Source: Gammaproteobacteria bacterium (GTDB lineage: Bacteria > Pseudomonadota > Gammaproteobacteria > UBA6186 > Azoamicaceae). From it: 64,000 bases of DNA. Location: contig JAUIIV010000006.1 of NCBI GenBank assembly GCA_030431675.1, forward strand, positions 1-64,000, in the 5' to 3' direction. The position numbers and the translations under genes were made by a program. Each line of letters begins with the position of its first letter. Within the stretch, counting starts at the first letter, position 1. Under the pieces are notes generated by a model that saw only the letters and a program-made list of their open reading frames with translations, searched no databases and was not told the DNA's origin. Positions 37,746 to 50,338 of the stretch are shown here, piece after piece.

Positions 37746-38729
37746 ATGCAGCAAAATACAATTTGGATTGCCTATAGCGGGGGAGTTGACTCCACGGTAT
37801 TGATGCATATTGCTAGTAAGCATTATGATAATATTCACGTAGTTCATATCAATCATGGTTTAAACGTCAATGCATGTATGTGGGAGCGCCACTGTGATTC
37901 TGAGGCCAAAAAATTGGGTTTGCCTTTTACTGCCCTTAAAGTTAATGCGCAGCCAATTACTGGACAAAGTCCAGAGGAAGCAGCACGCAATGCACGTTAC
38001 AGTGCATTTAAAGGTCTAGTTGCTGACAATGATGTGTTGCTTACCGCGCATCATGCAGATGATCAGGCAGAAACTGTGTTATATAGATTATTGCGCGGCA
38101 CAGGCCCTAAAGGATTAGGGGCAATGCAGCCTAAAACTATAAATCAAGGGATTAAAATTTTGCGTCCTATGCTAGATATTAAGCGCGATGAAATTTTAGA
38201 GTATGCAAAATCAGAAAATCTATCATGGATAGAGGATTGTAGTAACAATAATCAAGATTTTGATAGAAACTTTATTCGTCAGCGTATTATGCCTTTGTTG
38301 AAACAACGCTGGTCTGCCGTTACAAATATTAATCGCGCAGCCAGCCTATGTGCAGAATTACACACAAACATAGCTACTGAAGATGTTTTAGATTTAAAGT
38401 TCTGGCAACGTGAGACTATTCGTGCATGGTTACATAAACATAAATTTCAACCTACCCTGCAGCAGTTAAACACTATTCTTACAGAAGTTGTAAATGCTCG
38501 TTCTGATGCCCAACCGCGTTTTGTATTAGGTAATAAAATTATTTGTCGTAGCCAAAATAAATTATATGTTATTTCTAAAGATTGTGCGGCACGTAAAAGT
38601 ACTCATGGGCGACCAGCAAAAAAAATCTTCCAGCAGTTTGGCATACCACCTTGGGAGAGAGATAACTATAAGGTTATTTACCAAGACGGACGCCTAATAG
38701 AAATTGTCGGCTTGTGGCGTGCCGGCTGA
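37746..38729 (+). CDS. tilS: tRNA(Ile)-lysidine synthetase TilS
   Basis: TilS converts C34 of tRNA-Ile(CAU) to lysidine, so the tRNA reads AUA. This 327-residue protein has the PP-loop motif YSGGVDST (about 10-17), the AHHADDQAETVLYRLLRG segment (about 99-116) and the N-terminal catalytic domain complete. The C-terminal region is shorter than the 432 residues of E. coli. The ATG at 37746 is preceded by GGA at 10 bases; the TTG at 37740 adds nothing. It lies upstream of pyrG as in many gammaproteobacteria. Confidence 0.94.
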   Translation: MQQNTIWIAYSGGVDSTVLMHIASKHYDNIHVVHINHGLNVNACMWERHCDSEAKKLGLPFTALKVNAQPITGQSPEEAARNARYSAFKGLVADNDVLLTAHHADDQAETVLYRLLRGTGPKGLGAMQPKTINQGIKILRPMLDIKRDEILEYAKSENLSWIEDCSNNNQDFDRNFIRQRIMPLLKQRWSAVTNINRAASLCAELHTNIATEDVLDLKFWQRETIRAWLHKHKFQPTLQQLNTILTEVVNARSDAQPRFVLGNKIICRSQNKLYVISKDCAARKSTHGRPAKKIFQQFGIPPWERDNYKVIYQDGRLIEIVGLWRAG

Positions 38730-38745
38730 TCTGCTAGAGTCAAAT

Positions 38746-38768
38746 GCCGTATATCTCAAAAATACGGC
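38746..38768 (+). promoter_or_regulatory. Hairpin immediately upstream of the pyrG start
   Basis: The arms GCCGTAT and ATACGGC pair perfectly over a 9-base A-rich loop, ending 10 bases before the pyrG ATG. There is no U-tract. It overlaps the place where the ribosome-binding site should be, so it could hold back or tune pyrG translation, or simply mark the end of the tilS message. Confidence 0.4.
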
Positions 38769-38778
38769 GAATATGTAG

Positions 38779-40383
<1,605 letters not shown>

Positions 40384-40392
40384 AGGTTTTGT

Positions 40393-41220
40393 ATGCAGTT
40401 ATGTAATTTTAATGTGGGTCTTGAGCAAAAAATATTTGTTATCGCAGGCCCTTGTGTAATAGAAAGTGAAGAGTTAGCCATTGAATCGGCGGGAAAGCTT
40501 AAAGAAATTACCCAGCAATTGGGTATGAACTTTATCTACAAATCTTCATTTGATAAAGCTAATCGTACTTCACACCAAAGTTTTAGAGGTTTGGGGGTAG
40601 ATAAAGGCTTACAAATTCTAGCTAAGGTAAAACAACAAATCCAAGTGCCAGTATTAACTGATGTACATGAAGATACCCCTTTAGATCAGGTTTCTGAAGT
40701 TGTAGATGTGCTACAAACCCCTGCAATGTTATGTAGACAGACTGACTTTATACAAAAAGTAGCTGCTACTGGTTTACCGGTTAATATCAAAAAGGGCCAG
40801 TTCTTAGCTCCATGGGATATGTTGCATGTAGTTGAGAAGGCTAGAGCGACTGGAAATGATAAAATTATGGTGTGTGAGCGTGGAGCAAGCTTTGGTTACG
40901 GCAATTTAATTTCTGATATGCGATCTTTAGTTATCATGCGTAACACAGGGTGCCCGGTAGTATTTGATGCTACGCACTCAGTCCAATTACCTGGTGGTCA
41001 GGGGAGTAGCTCCGGCGGTCAACGTGAATTTGTGCCTGTGTTGGCACGTGCTGCAGTTGCAGTAGGCGTATCTGGGGTATTTATGGAAACTCATCCAGAT
41101 CCAGATAAGGCACTTAGTGATGGACCTAATTCATGGCCTTTAGGCAAAATGTATGACTTGTTGGCCTCGTTAAAAGAACTAGATAGGTTGGTAAAGAATG
41201 AAACCGCAAACTGCACATAG
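40393..41220 (+). CDS. kdsA: 3-deoxy-D-manno-octulosonate 8-phosphate synthase
   Basis: KdsA condenses phosphoenolpyruvate with arabinose 5-phosphate to give KDO-8-phosphate for the lipopolysaccharide core, which shows the cell has a KDO-type outer membrane. The 275-residue protein has AGPCVIES (about 15-22), [25 protein letters not shown] and [20 protein letters not shown], all hallmarks. AAAGG lies six bases before the ATG. Its 3' end overlaps the transporter gene by 23 bases. Confidence 0.98.
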   Translation: MQLCNFNVGLEQKIFVIAGPCVIESEELAIESAGKLKEITQQLGMNFIYKSSFDKANRTSHQSFRGLGVDKGLQILAKVKQQIQVPVLTDVHEDTPLDQVSEVVDVLQTPAMLCRQTDFIQKVAATGLPVNIKKGQFLAPWDMLHVVEKARATGNDKIMVCERGASFGYGNLISDMRSLVIMRNTGCPVVFDATHSVQLPGGQGSSSGGQREFVPVLARAAVAVGVSGVFMETHPDPDKALSDGPNSWPLGKMYDLLASLKELDRLVKNETANCT

Positions 41221-42532
41221 AGAATTTTGGGGCTCAAAAATGGGCTTTGTGTTTGCTGCCATGGGTTCGGCAGTAGGCTTAGCAAATATTATTAGGTTCC
41301 CTTATTTGGTTGGAGCTAATGGTGGCGCTGCTTTTATCGCTATATATCTTATTTGTTTAGTAGTATTAAGTTTTCCTATATTTATCGCTGAATTACTGTT
41401 AGGACGTGCTTGTCATCGTAATCCTGCAGGAGCATTTGAAGATATCGGTGGTACTAAGACATGGCGTTATGCGGGTTGCTTTACTATATTAACCGGCTTC
41501 TTTGTTAGCGGTTTTTATGCGGTAGTCAGTGGCTGGGTTGTGGGCTATTTAGCTGATGCGGTACAAGGGTCACTACTAGTTATAGATTCATCAGCAGGTG
41601 CTGAAAGTTTCTTTTACATGCATTTACGCACTCCATTATGGAGCCTAGGTATGCAGATCTGTTTTGTACTATTAGCAGCGGTTATTTTATTTTCTGGTGT
41701 GCGTAACGGTTTAGAGCGTGCCAGCAAATTCTTAATGCCAGTTCTAATATTGTTGCTATTATATATGGCGATGACGGGCCTGGATGCAGATAATGCACAG
41801 CGAGGTTTGCATTTCTTATTTGATTTACAGTGGCATGAAGTAACGCCTACTGCCTGCTTATTGGCCCTTGGCCAAGCATTCTTTACTCTAAGCTTAGGGC
41901 AGGGGACTATGATCACTTACGGTAGCTATTTAAATCGTAAAACAAATCTGTTTGTTATAGGTGTGCCGGTAGTAGTAGCAGATACAATAATCTCAATTTT
42001 AGGTGCCATAGCAGTATTTACGATTGTATTTTCTGTAGGTATGGAGCCAGATTCTGGTATGGCATTAATGTTTAAGACCTTGCCTATAGCATTTAACAGC
42101 ATGCCAAATGGTTATTTTCTATCTATTAGCTTCTTTGCACTACTAGCATTAGCTGCTTTGACATCACAGATCTCTGCCATGGAGCCAGCTATTGCATACT
42201 TGATGGATGAGCGCGGGTGGTCACGTAAGCGTGCTGTCGTTGTGGTATCAATAGGAGTGTTTTTAATAGGTATTCCGTGTGCGATGTCTTACAATGTCTT
42301 AAATGTATTTGATTTTGTTGCAACTGGTGTCTTAATTCCTATAGGCGGTTTATTAGTAACCTTGTTGTTAGGCTGGCGCTGGGGGATAAAGAAATCTATC
42401 CGTCAACTGAATTTTGGCTTAGAAGGTGCCACGTTCAATCAACCAATGTTGGAGCTGTATTTTACTTTATGTGTTAAGTACTTAGCACCTCTAGCTATAT
42501 TTGCTATAGCGTTACAAGTACTGTTTACCTAA
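41198..42532 (+). CDS. Neurotransmitter:sodium symporter (NSS) family transporter
   Basis: This 444-residue protein has about twelve membrane helices. The N-terminus [37 protein letters not shown] is the signature of helix 1 in NSS (LeuT-type) transporters, including the sodium site and unwound region. Such bacterial members take up amino acids or amines with sodium. Substrate cannot be told. The start lies inside kdsA (23-base overlap), which shows co-transcription, although this gene is not part of the usual backbone and marks the beginning of an inserted block. Confidence 0.93.
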   Translation: MKPQTAHREFWGSKMGFVFAAMGSAVGLANIIRFPYLVGANGGAAFIAIYLICLVVLSFPIFIAELLLGRACHRNPAGAFEDIGGTKTWRYAGCFTILTGFFVSGFYAVVSGWVVGYLADAVQGSLLVIDSSAGAESFFYMHLRTPLWSLGMQICFVLLAAVILFSGVRNGLERASKFLMPVLILLLLYMAMTGLDADNAQRGLHFLFDLQWHEVTPTACLLALGQAFFTLSLGQGTMITYGSYLNRKTNLFVIGVPVVVADTIISILGAIAVFTIVFSVGMEPDSGMALMFKTLPIAFNSMPNGYFLSISFFALLALAALTSQISAMEPAIAYLMDERGWSRKRAVVVVSIGVFLIGIPCAMSYNVLNVFDFVATGVLIPIGGLLVTLLLGWRWGIKKSIRQLNFGLEGATFNQPMLELYFTLCVKYLAPLAIFAIALQVLFT

Positions 42533-42564
42533 CTAGTATCACCTTGTTATCGCTATAGGCTAAA

Positions 42565-42578
42565 CTCATAGCTATGAG
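42565..42578. repeat. Perfect 14-bp palindrome across a start codon
   Basis: CTCATAGCTATGAG is self-complementary and contains the ATG (42574) of the next gene. No Shine-Dalgarno sequence is present. It may be a protein-binding site or a coincidence of the A/T-rich sequence. Confidence 0.4.
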
Positions 42579-43026
42579 ATTAAATATAATTACTAGCTTG
42601 GTAGTATTATTAACAGTATCAGCCGCTACTGCTTTTGCAGATGGGCATGGTGTTACTAGTACTGCACAACAAAAAATAACTAACCCAACCTTGGCATTCT
42701 TTGTGGCTTTACATGCCTGCAAACCAGGCGATTATCAAGAAAAGAACATTATGTCTAAGATCGTTGGTCCAAACATGCTGCAACATACAATTAATGGCGA
42801 AGAGCTATTAGGTGGGTGTAGCGTAATGTTGCAGACCCCTGACGGTAGATATATGCAGTGTAATTTTCAGCAGCAAGATTTAGATCAAGTAGCAGATCAA
42901 CATTTTATGACTGGCATGCTTAATGCCACCATTAATGATCCAACTCCAGCAGCTCGTAATTCAGAAATGCTCTGGACTGAAATGAAATCTAAAAGCTGCG
43001 GCTTCATTAATTACGAAGACTATTAA
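42574..43026 (+). CDS. Hypothetical periplasmic protein with four cysteines
   Basis: I do not recognise this 150-residue protein. A clear signal peptide (MRLNIITSLVVLLTVSAATAFA) is followed by a small domain with Cys residues in HACKPG, LGGCSV, MQCNF and KSCGF, which could form two disulfides. It is probably periplasmic or secreted. It follows the NSS transporter by 41 bp on the same strand. A palindrome covers its start codon and no ribosome-binding site is visible. No relatives come to mind. Confidence 0.6.
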   Translation: MRLNIITSLVVLLTVSAATAFADGHGVTSTAQQKITNPTLAFFVALHACKPGDYQEKNIMSKIVGPNMLQHTINGEELLGGCSVMLQTPDGRYMQCNFQQQDLDQVADQHFMTGMLNATINDPTPAARNSEMLWTEMKSKSCGFINYEDY

Positions 43027-43147
43027 GCAGCTTTCGTGTTCCCTATGTACGTGTGCAGTATAGCAGGCTTAGCTGTAATATTAATTCATAGGTTTATATA
43101 TTCTAATTTTGGAATTTATCCCTAAAAAGTTTTCCTTATAATCCGAT

Positions 43148-44307
43148 TTAGATAGGACTGTTATTTGGAGTAAGTTTTAGTAGAAATTGTTCTACTGGCA
43201 TGCAAATAATGTAGTCAATCTCTATTTGATCTTTACCTCTATATAAAAGTAACAGGGTACACGCGGGGTAATCTTGTGTAAAGGAACGTAGACCATTTAA
43301 ATCTTTGCTATTTACTTTGTTTGAATTTTTTAATTCAATGGCAAAGAAATAATTTTCTCCATAGATAACGAAATCTACTTCAACACCGGACTTTGTTCGC
43401 CAAAAAGATAGTTCAACAGGGTCTTTGCTATAGTCGGACCAAGCGCGTAAGTGTTGTAATACTAATCCCTCTAGAGATATGCCATTAATTTCTTGTGGGT
43501 GGTCTAATGATCCTTTTGGGCGTAGATGATAGTATACACCAGAATCAAAATAGTAAAATTTTCTATGGCTAATTAACTTTCTTTTGGCCTTTCTATTAAA
43601 AACTGGAAGAAGATATCCAATGAGTAAGTCTTCAAGAATCGATATATAATTGTCAACTATTTTGCGAGATACTCCACACTCACGTGCAACAGCACTATAA
43701 TTTATCACAGAGCCATGTGAAAAGCTTATTACTTCTAAAAATCTAGCGAAGTCGCCGATATTGCGAACTAGACCTTCGGTTTGTACTTCTTCTTTTAAAT
43801 ATAGACTTATATAGCTTGCAATTTTTTCTGATTTGTTATGTGCCTGTTTGACGAGGGGGATCATGCCATTTTTTAATGCATCATTTAGATCAAAGTCTGT
43901 GCCCAATTCTGCTGCCATAAATGGGTGCATTCTTTTAAAATTGCACGTCCTGCAAGTAAATTAACACCGCTGTTTTTTAATTTACGCGAGCTTGAACCAG
44001 TAAGAACAAACTGTAAATCCATTTTTTGTTCTATTAAGTTGTGTACACCATCAAGTAGAGCAGGAATCTTTTGCACTTCATCAATAACAAAAGTTCTATG
44101 TTCATTGCTGTTGCCCAACACAAACTGTTGTATGTATCCTGGGTTGCTTAGATATGTTCTATATACATGATCTTCAAGTAGATTTATTACTAAGGCATTG
44201 GGTAGATTGTTTTCTATCCAGGTAGATTTACCAGTTTCCCTAGGTCCAAAGATGAAGTAGCTGTCCTCGGCTGGTTGAAAAAAACGTTTAGTAATAATAA
44301 CTTGCAC
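43148..44307 (-). pseudogene. AAA_14/DUF4143 ATPase, frameshifted
   Basis: Two overlapping frames make one standard ATPase of about 390 residues. The first (43885-44307) has the P-loop FGPRETGKST, Walker B TFVIDEVQKIP and sensor FVLTGSSSRKL, reaching NLLAGRAILK. The second (43148-43930) continues MHPFMAAELG and carries the DUF4143 domain, with winged-helix VARECGVSRKIVDNY and the nuclease-like KSGVEVDFVIYG...FAIELKNS core. Adding one A to the A-run (T-run on the plus strand at 43933-43936) restores a single frame with LLAGRAxxxRMHPF, as in intact relatives. Start is a GTG at 44307. A 14-bp inverted repeat lies just upstream. Such ATPases are orphan, mobile-like genes of unclear role. Confidence 0.8.
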
Positions 44308-44319
44308 CCTTGTTTTTAT

Positions 44320-44358
44320 CTACCAGGTAAAAATACGCGTCGTTTTTTTACCTGGTAG
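44320..44358. repeat. 14-bp perfect inverted repeat upstream of the DUF4143 ATPase
   Basis: CTACCAGGTAAAAA (44320-44333) and TTTTTACCTGGTAG (44345-44358) pair perfectly around an 11-base loop. It begins 13 bases before the ATPase start codon, on its upstream side. It could be an operator, an RNA hairpin or a mobile-element end. No second copy was noticed in the window. Confidence 0.75.
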
Positions 44359-44518
44359 GTAAATTTTAGCATAATAACATTTGTATACAATGCCATAAGA
44401 TAAGAGTGCTAGTACACGGTTCTTCCGGTGTATAGTAAATTCTATTCATCTATAATTGACAATACCCTTTTGTTTTCTGGTTACTTTGTTATCCATTCTG
44501 TTTCACAAGGTTTGTTCT

Positions 44519-45325
44519 ATGTCGGATAAAGATGATGGTCTAAATGCAGAGAGTCGCAAGCGTATGCTGCATTCTAAAGAATTTGTTGCAGTGGATGGCA
44601 ATTCGGATTCACAGTTTAGTATTTTTGCACAACTTCGCCAGATGTTAGATGAGAGATTAAGTAGGGGTGCACGGAATAAATTACGTACTGCGTACGAACA
44701 AGAAACCTCAGATGTAGAAAAAAGAGTTATGCAGGACATTTTATCTCATATAGATGATCCTGAAGTATTGGTTCATTTTTTATGTGGAGCACATATAGAG
44801 TTTCGTGATGAGGCCGGTAATACAGACTCTATGCAGTATTATACAAAATGGCAAGAAGAGAATAAAAAACTACATTGGTACATGGAAAGGCACTCTAGCC
44901 ATAAAAGCACCAACCAACAAGTTGGTCTAAATGGTAAAATTTTAGGGCATATATTAATAGGCACTAGAACAGATCCACAATCAGGGCAGAGCTATACATG
45001 GGTGCAACTTGAAAATAATCCTTCTGGTACTTTGAGGCAGCTAATCTTGTCTCCTGTTAGGTTTCTCCTGCAGTCATTATTACATTTGCTCGACTATATA
45101 AAATATAAGGTATCAGGGAAAAACATTGGTCCACATGGACGCTCAGATTATACAGAAAAGAATCCTTTAAAGCTTGGCTGTAGTCCAAGAGAGGAGCGTG
45201 CAAAGGTATGGGAAGAGTTGCTTCTCAAGGAATCTACCGACTTCACTGAAAGTGATGTATATAAAATGCAGCAGGCAGGGATAAAAATAAAGCCTACACC
45301 ACAGGAAAATAGGCTTTCTATTTAA
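44519..45325 (+). CDS. Hypothetical protein, 268 aa
   Basis: I do not recognise this soluble, charged protein. A short hydrophobic patch near residues 180-195 (LRQLILSPVRFLLQSLLHLLDYI) might touch a membrane. The ATG at 44519 (MSDKDDGLNAESRKR) has AAGG eight bases upstream; a start at 44456 would add a hydrophobic leader without a ribosome-binding site. It sits in the kdsA-eno insertion between the broken ATPase and an ankyrin gene, suggesting an accessory gene. Confidence 0.55.
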   Translation: MSDKDDGLNAESRKRMLHSKEFVAVDGNSDSQFSIFAQLRQMLDERLSRGARNKLRTAYEQETSDVEKRVMQDILSHIDDPEVLVHFLCGAHIEFRDEAGNTDSMQYYTKWQEENKKLHWYMERHSSHKSTNQQVGLNGKILGHILIGTRTDPQSGQSYTWVQLENNPSGTLRQLILSPVRFLLQSLLHLLDYIKYKVSGKNIGPHGRSDYTEKNPLKLGCSPREERAKVWEELLLKESTDFTESDVYKMQQAGIKIKPTPQENRLSI

Positions 45326-45370
45326 GTCCTTGTTCTAGAATAGTGATCTTATGCATCAACTTTTCTTACA

Positions 45371-46033
45371 CTAATGCATAGTGCCATTATTAGTAGTGCC
45401 AACATAACACTGGTATATACCAACCATTTTTATGTCGCTCTGCGCAATTTCTATCGCTGATTGTGCGCATATATCCTTAATATATGGGTCAGCTTGATAT
45501 TGCATAAGCATTTTCACTATGTCTATGTGATTTTTACGCGTAGCCTCGTGTAATGGTGTGCTCCAAGCCAAGTCGCGTGCATTTGGATTTGCATTATTGT
45601 CTAACAGCAACTGAACAAATTTTGCATCACCTTTGTTAGCACTCCAATGCAGAGGGGTGCATAATCCAGCATCGGTTGTATGTATATCTGCACCATAAGC
45701 TAATAGCAATTGCCCAATCTCAAATAAGCTTTCTTTAGCAGCTATGTGTAATGGGGTTTTATTGCCTAAAGCACGTAATCCAGCCACAATGGTATCTGGT
45801 TTATGTGCGCTTAACTGATTTTCATCAAATTCTTCGTCTTTCTGTGTGCGCGCATTTGGGTTGCAGCCAGCTTCTAATAATCTGTGTACGATGTTTACAT
45901 TGCCTTTCAGAGTTGCTACATGTAATGAACTAAGTCCAGTTTCATCCTGCTCATCGATTTGATGCCCGCTTATTATTAGTTGCTCGGCTTCTTTAAAGTC
46001 ATTTTGTTTTAAAGCCTGAAGTATCGTTCTCAT
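45371..46033 (-). CDS. Ankyrin-repeat protein, 220 aa
   Basis: This protein is almost entirely ankyrin repeats. Good units are at about residues 32-62 (GLSSLHVATLKGNVNIVHRLL), 92-122 (KTPLHIAAKESLFEIGQLLL), 124-155 (CTPLHWSANKGDAKFVQLLL) and 158-188 (STPLHEATRKNHIDIVKMLM), with half-repeats at both ends. There is no signal peptide. Ankyrin proteins bind other proteins and are common among effectors of intracellular bacteria; the partner is unknown. AAGG lies eight bases before the ATG. It is on the opposite strand between kdsA and eno, within the accessory block. Confidence 0.9.
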   Translation of the reverse strand: MRTILQALKQNDFKEAEQLIISGHQIDEQDETGLSSLHVATLKGNVNIVHRLLEAGCNPNARTQKDEEFDENQLSAHKPDTIVAGLRALGNKTPLHIAAKESLFEIGQLLLAYGADIHTTDAGLCTPLHWSANKGDAKFVQLLLDNNANPNARDLAWSTPLHEATRKNHIDIVKMLMQYQADPYIKDICAQSAIEIAQSDIKMVGIYQCYVGTTNNGTMH

Positions 46034-46180
46034 GTTGGTAACCTTTTTGCGTATCTATATATTTTGTTATAGCAAATTTAACGGGGTTTATTTGAGTTGG
46101 TTATATGGGTAACAATAAGTAATAGTTGTGAGAAGTACTTTTAGGTATACTTGTAGTACATTTTTTCAGAGTATAGTTAG

Positions 46181-47736
<1,556 letters not shown>

Positions 47737-47748
47737 AAGGAAATTGGT

Positions 47749-48507
47749 ATGAAAATTTTAATTAGTAATGATGATGGTGTCTATGCGCCTGGCTTAGCAA
47801 TGTTGCACGAGAGTTTACTTGGTTTAGGTGAGGTAACGGCCATAGCGCCAGATAGAGATAGAAGTGCAGCAAGTAATTCCCTAACACTGAATAATCCAAT
47901 ACGTCTAAGAGAGCTTGATAATGGCTTCATATCTGTAAATGGTACGCCAGCTGATTGTGTATATTTAGGTCTGCGAGCTTTACTTAAAGAGCCACCAAAG
48001 CTAATTGTCTCTGGTATAAACTCTGGGGCTAATCTTGGTGATGATGTCCTGTATTCCGGCACGGTAGCTGCTGCAATGGAAGGCAGGTTTTTGGGTTTTC
48101 CAACTCTGGCTGTATCACTTGCTGGTGAACATGATCAATATGAAACAGCTGGCAGAGTTGTACAAATTTTAGTTAGACACTTAATGCGTCATCCGTTACC
48201 TAATGACACAATTCTAAATGTGAATATCCCTAATTTACCTTTTGAGCAAATTCAAGGTTATAGAGTTACAAGGTTAGGGCGACGCCACCCATCAGCTAAC
48301 ATGATCCAAGATAAAGACCCACGCGGCAAGACTATATTCTGGGTTGGCTCTGTAGGTAAAGAACAAGATGCCGGTCCTGATACAGATTTCCATGCAATAA
48401 ACAATCGTTATGTATCTATTACTCCTTTAGATATAGATTTAACGCGCTATAAAGTTATGGACGATCTAAGACATTGGTCGGAGAGTTTATCAGAATGCGC
48501 AGTTTAG
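47749..48507 (+). CDS. surE: 5'/3'-nucleotidase SurE
   Basis: SurE is a metal-dependent phosphatase acting on nucleoside monophosphates and short polyphosphate, linked to stationary-phase survival. The 252-residue protein has the metal site ILISNDDGVYAPG (Asp 8 and 9), NGTPADCV and SGINSGANLGDDVLYSGTVAAAMEG. AAGGAA precedes the ATG. Its 3' end overlaps the DedA-NlpD fusion gene by 13 bases; the pcm gene that usually follows surE is missing. Confidence 0.97.
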   Translation: MKILISNDDGVYAPGLAMLHESLLGLGEVTAIAPDRDRSAASNSLTLNNPIRLRELDNGFISVNGTPADCVYLGLRALLKEPPKLIVSGINSGANLGDDVLYSGTVAAAMEGRFLGFPTLAVSLAGEHDQYETAGRVVQILVRHLMRHPLPNDTILNVNIPNLPFEQIQGYRVTRLGRRHPSANMIQDKDPRGKTIFWVGSVGKEQDAGPDTDFHAINNRYVSITPLDIDLTRYKVMDDLRHWSESLSECAV

Positions 48508-49709
48508 TAAAATTATACGATAAAGCTTTAGAGTGGTCAGCACACCCTCGTGCTCCACAATACCTAGCAGCTGTTAGCTTTGTTGAGGCTTCAGTTTTTC
48601 CGATACCACCGTATGTTATGTTGGCACCAATGGCATTGGCAAAACCTCAGAATGCGTTACGCTATGCATTGATAGCAACTATTTGTTCGGTACTTGGGGG
48701 TGTGCTGGGTTATATATTAGGAATGGTTTTATTTGAACCGCTAATTGTGCCCGTGCTAGAGAATCTTAACTATGTAGCAAAGTATCAACATGTGGCAGAT
48801 ACTCTACAGGTTAAAGGTTTTTGGGCTGTTTTAATTGCTGGTTTTACACCTTTGCCATTTAAATTTATGGCTATAGCCTCTGGTGTAATGCGTATTCCAT
48901 TGCCCGCATTTATATGTGGTGCATTATTTGGAAGAGCGGCAAAGTTTTATGTAATGGCTGCAGTAATTAAATTTGGTGGTAGTAAGATGGAAGAGAAGAT
49001 CCGTTTGCTAATCGAGAAACTTGGAATAGTACTTATACTAGCTGCAGCAGGAGCGGCTATGGTTGCTATGAGTGGTTGTGTGAAAGAGCAGTCACCAGCG
49101 CGTGTAGTTAAAGCTAAACCTAATGTAGTGCAACAACCACAAAATGTTAATCGTATCGCCAGTTTTTTTACTAAGAAAAATAAAAATTTATTGGCTAAAA
49201 AAACAGATAAAAATGTAAAATATAGCAAGGGATCGACTTTAAAGACAAAAAATCCTGCAACTAAATCACAAAATCTTGCCAGCAAATCCAAGACACAAAG
49301 TCGTAATTTAATTCAAGAAAAAATTGATCGTAAGAATAGTACTGACAGTAGTGGGTGGTTATGGCCAACGCACGGAACAGTCTTAAGTGGTTTTGCTAGT
49401 AACAAAAAAGGAATAGATATTGGAGGTCAGGAAGGCTCTTCAATTATGGCTGTTAAAGATGGCGAAGTTGTCTACAGTGGGAATGCTTTACGTGGATATG
49501 GTAATTTAGTCATTATTAAGCACCCTAATAACTACTTAACTGCTTATGCACATAACAAGAAGAACTTTGTAAAAGAAGGGGATAAAGTAAAACGTGGCCA
49601 GAAAATAGCTGAATTAGGCCGCACTGGATCAGAGGTTGCCAAATTACACTTTGAAGTGCGTAATCAAGGTAAGCCTATTGACCCAGTGACTGTTTTACCT
49701 AAGCGTTAG
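48495..49709 (+). CDS. nlpD: Fusion of DedA/YqaA-type membrane protein with NlpD (degenerate LytM)
   Basis: This 404-residue frame joins two proteins that are normally separate neighbours. Residues about 1-175 are a YqaA/DedA-like membrane domain (SVFPIPPYVMLAPMAL, GFTPLPFKFMAIASGVM). A hydrophobic stretch ending in the lipobox-like VAMSGC (about 192-197) leads into a Lys-rich linker and a LytM domain (GIDIGGQEGSSIMAVKDGEV, RGYGNLVIIKH, KLHFEVRNQGKPIDP). That domain matches E. coli NlpD, the activator of amidase AmiC, including loss of the zinc ligands (KKGID, AKLHF). The LysM domain of NlpD is absent. An internal ATG (KMEEKIRL, about 164) might also start a separate lipoprotein. ATG 48495 has GGAGAG upstream. 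Confidence 0.88.
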   Translation: MRSLVKLYDKALEWSAHPRAPQYLAAVSFVEASVFPIPPYVMLAPMALAKPQNALRYALIATICSVLGGVLGYILGMVLFEPLIVPVLENLNYVAKYQHVADTLQVKGFWAVLIAGFTPLPFKFMAIASGVMRIPLPAFICGALFGRAAKFYVMAAVIKFGGSKMEEKIRLLIEKLGIVLILAAAGAAMVAMSGCVKEQSPARVVKAKPNVVQQPQNVNRIASFFTKKNKNLLAKKTDKNVKYSKGSTLKTKNPATKSQNLASKSKTQSRNLIQEKIDRKNSTDSSGWLWPTHGTVLSGFASNKKGIDIGGQEGSSIMAVKDGEVVYSGNALRGYGNLVIIKHPNNYLTAYAHNKKNFVKEGDKVKRGQKIAELGRTGSEVAKLHFEVRNQGKPIDPVTVLPKR

Positions 49710-49735
49710 CAATAGCTAGTGTAAAGTATAGGTTA

Positions 49736-50197
49736 TTAACCTATAGGAAGTCGGTGTTTCAACATATTTCCTAAGAATCTTGTTGACCTTCTTATTGTCG
49801 GTCTTCTTCCGGTTGTTGTACCTAGTGCATCTCTTTCACCTAAAGGACCCTGTGTTGTATGTGAGAAAAATAGTCCTGCAGCAGCGGTATCAGCTGTTTG
49901 AGTTTGCCGCACATCAGGGTTAACACTTATATCTAAAAATCTTAGAAAATCACAGAAATCTTTTTTTGTTTGTTCGTTTTTAAACCTTATGCCCGTAGTG
50001 TTTGAGATAATTACTCCGTGCTGTCTCTTTAATACGATAGCCATACCCTTTAGCTCTAGAATTCTTCCTGGGTTTATTTCACCTGTTATACTAGCATTAT
50101 TAAGATCCAACTCTTTAAGTTCATCCATAGAAGCCTGGATGGAATCTAATAACTTGTTTACATTAATCGTAGGTTTATCAATTTTTAGTGTTGTCAT
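49736..50197 (-). CDS. Hypothetical protein, 153 aa
   Basis: I do not recognise this small soluble protein. The N-terminal 95 residues look folded (alternating hydrophobics, ILELKGMAIVLKRQHGVIIS), while the C-terminal 45 residues are Thr/Arg/Gly-rich and basic. The ATG at 50197 is preceded by a run of A and no Shine-Dalgarno sequence. It is the last gene of a minus-strand block inserted between nlpD and rpoS. Confidence 0.45.
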   Translation of the reverse strand: MTTLKIDKPTINVNKLLDSIQASMDELKELDLNNASITGEINPGRILELKGMAIVLKRQHGVIISNTTGIRFKNEQTKKDFCDFLRFLDISVNPDVRQTQTADTAAAGLFFSHTTQGPLGERDALGTTTGRRPTIRRSTRFLGNMLKHRLPIG

Positions 50198-50230
50198 TTT
50201 TTTTTACTGTTGTCACAATATCGGTGTTAA

Positions 50231-50256
50231 TTCGCGTTTTTTTTAGAAAATGCGAA
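50231..50256. terminator. Hairpin between the pilin and the 153-aa gene
   Basis: TTCGCGTTTT and AAAATGCGAA form a 10-bp stem with one G-U pair around a 6-base loop. It lies after the pilin stop codon on the minus strand and may end the pilin message; the U-tract is poor. Confidence 0.35.
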
Positions 50257-50338
50257 AGGAGGGCAACTCTAAGAGATTTTATATATTGTGTCAAGGAAAA
50301 ATTTATTTGCATGTAAACAATGCAAGTTACATGAAATA

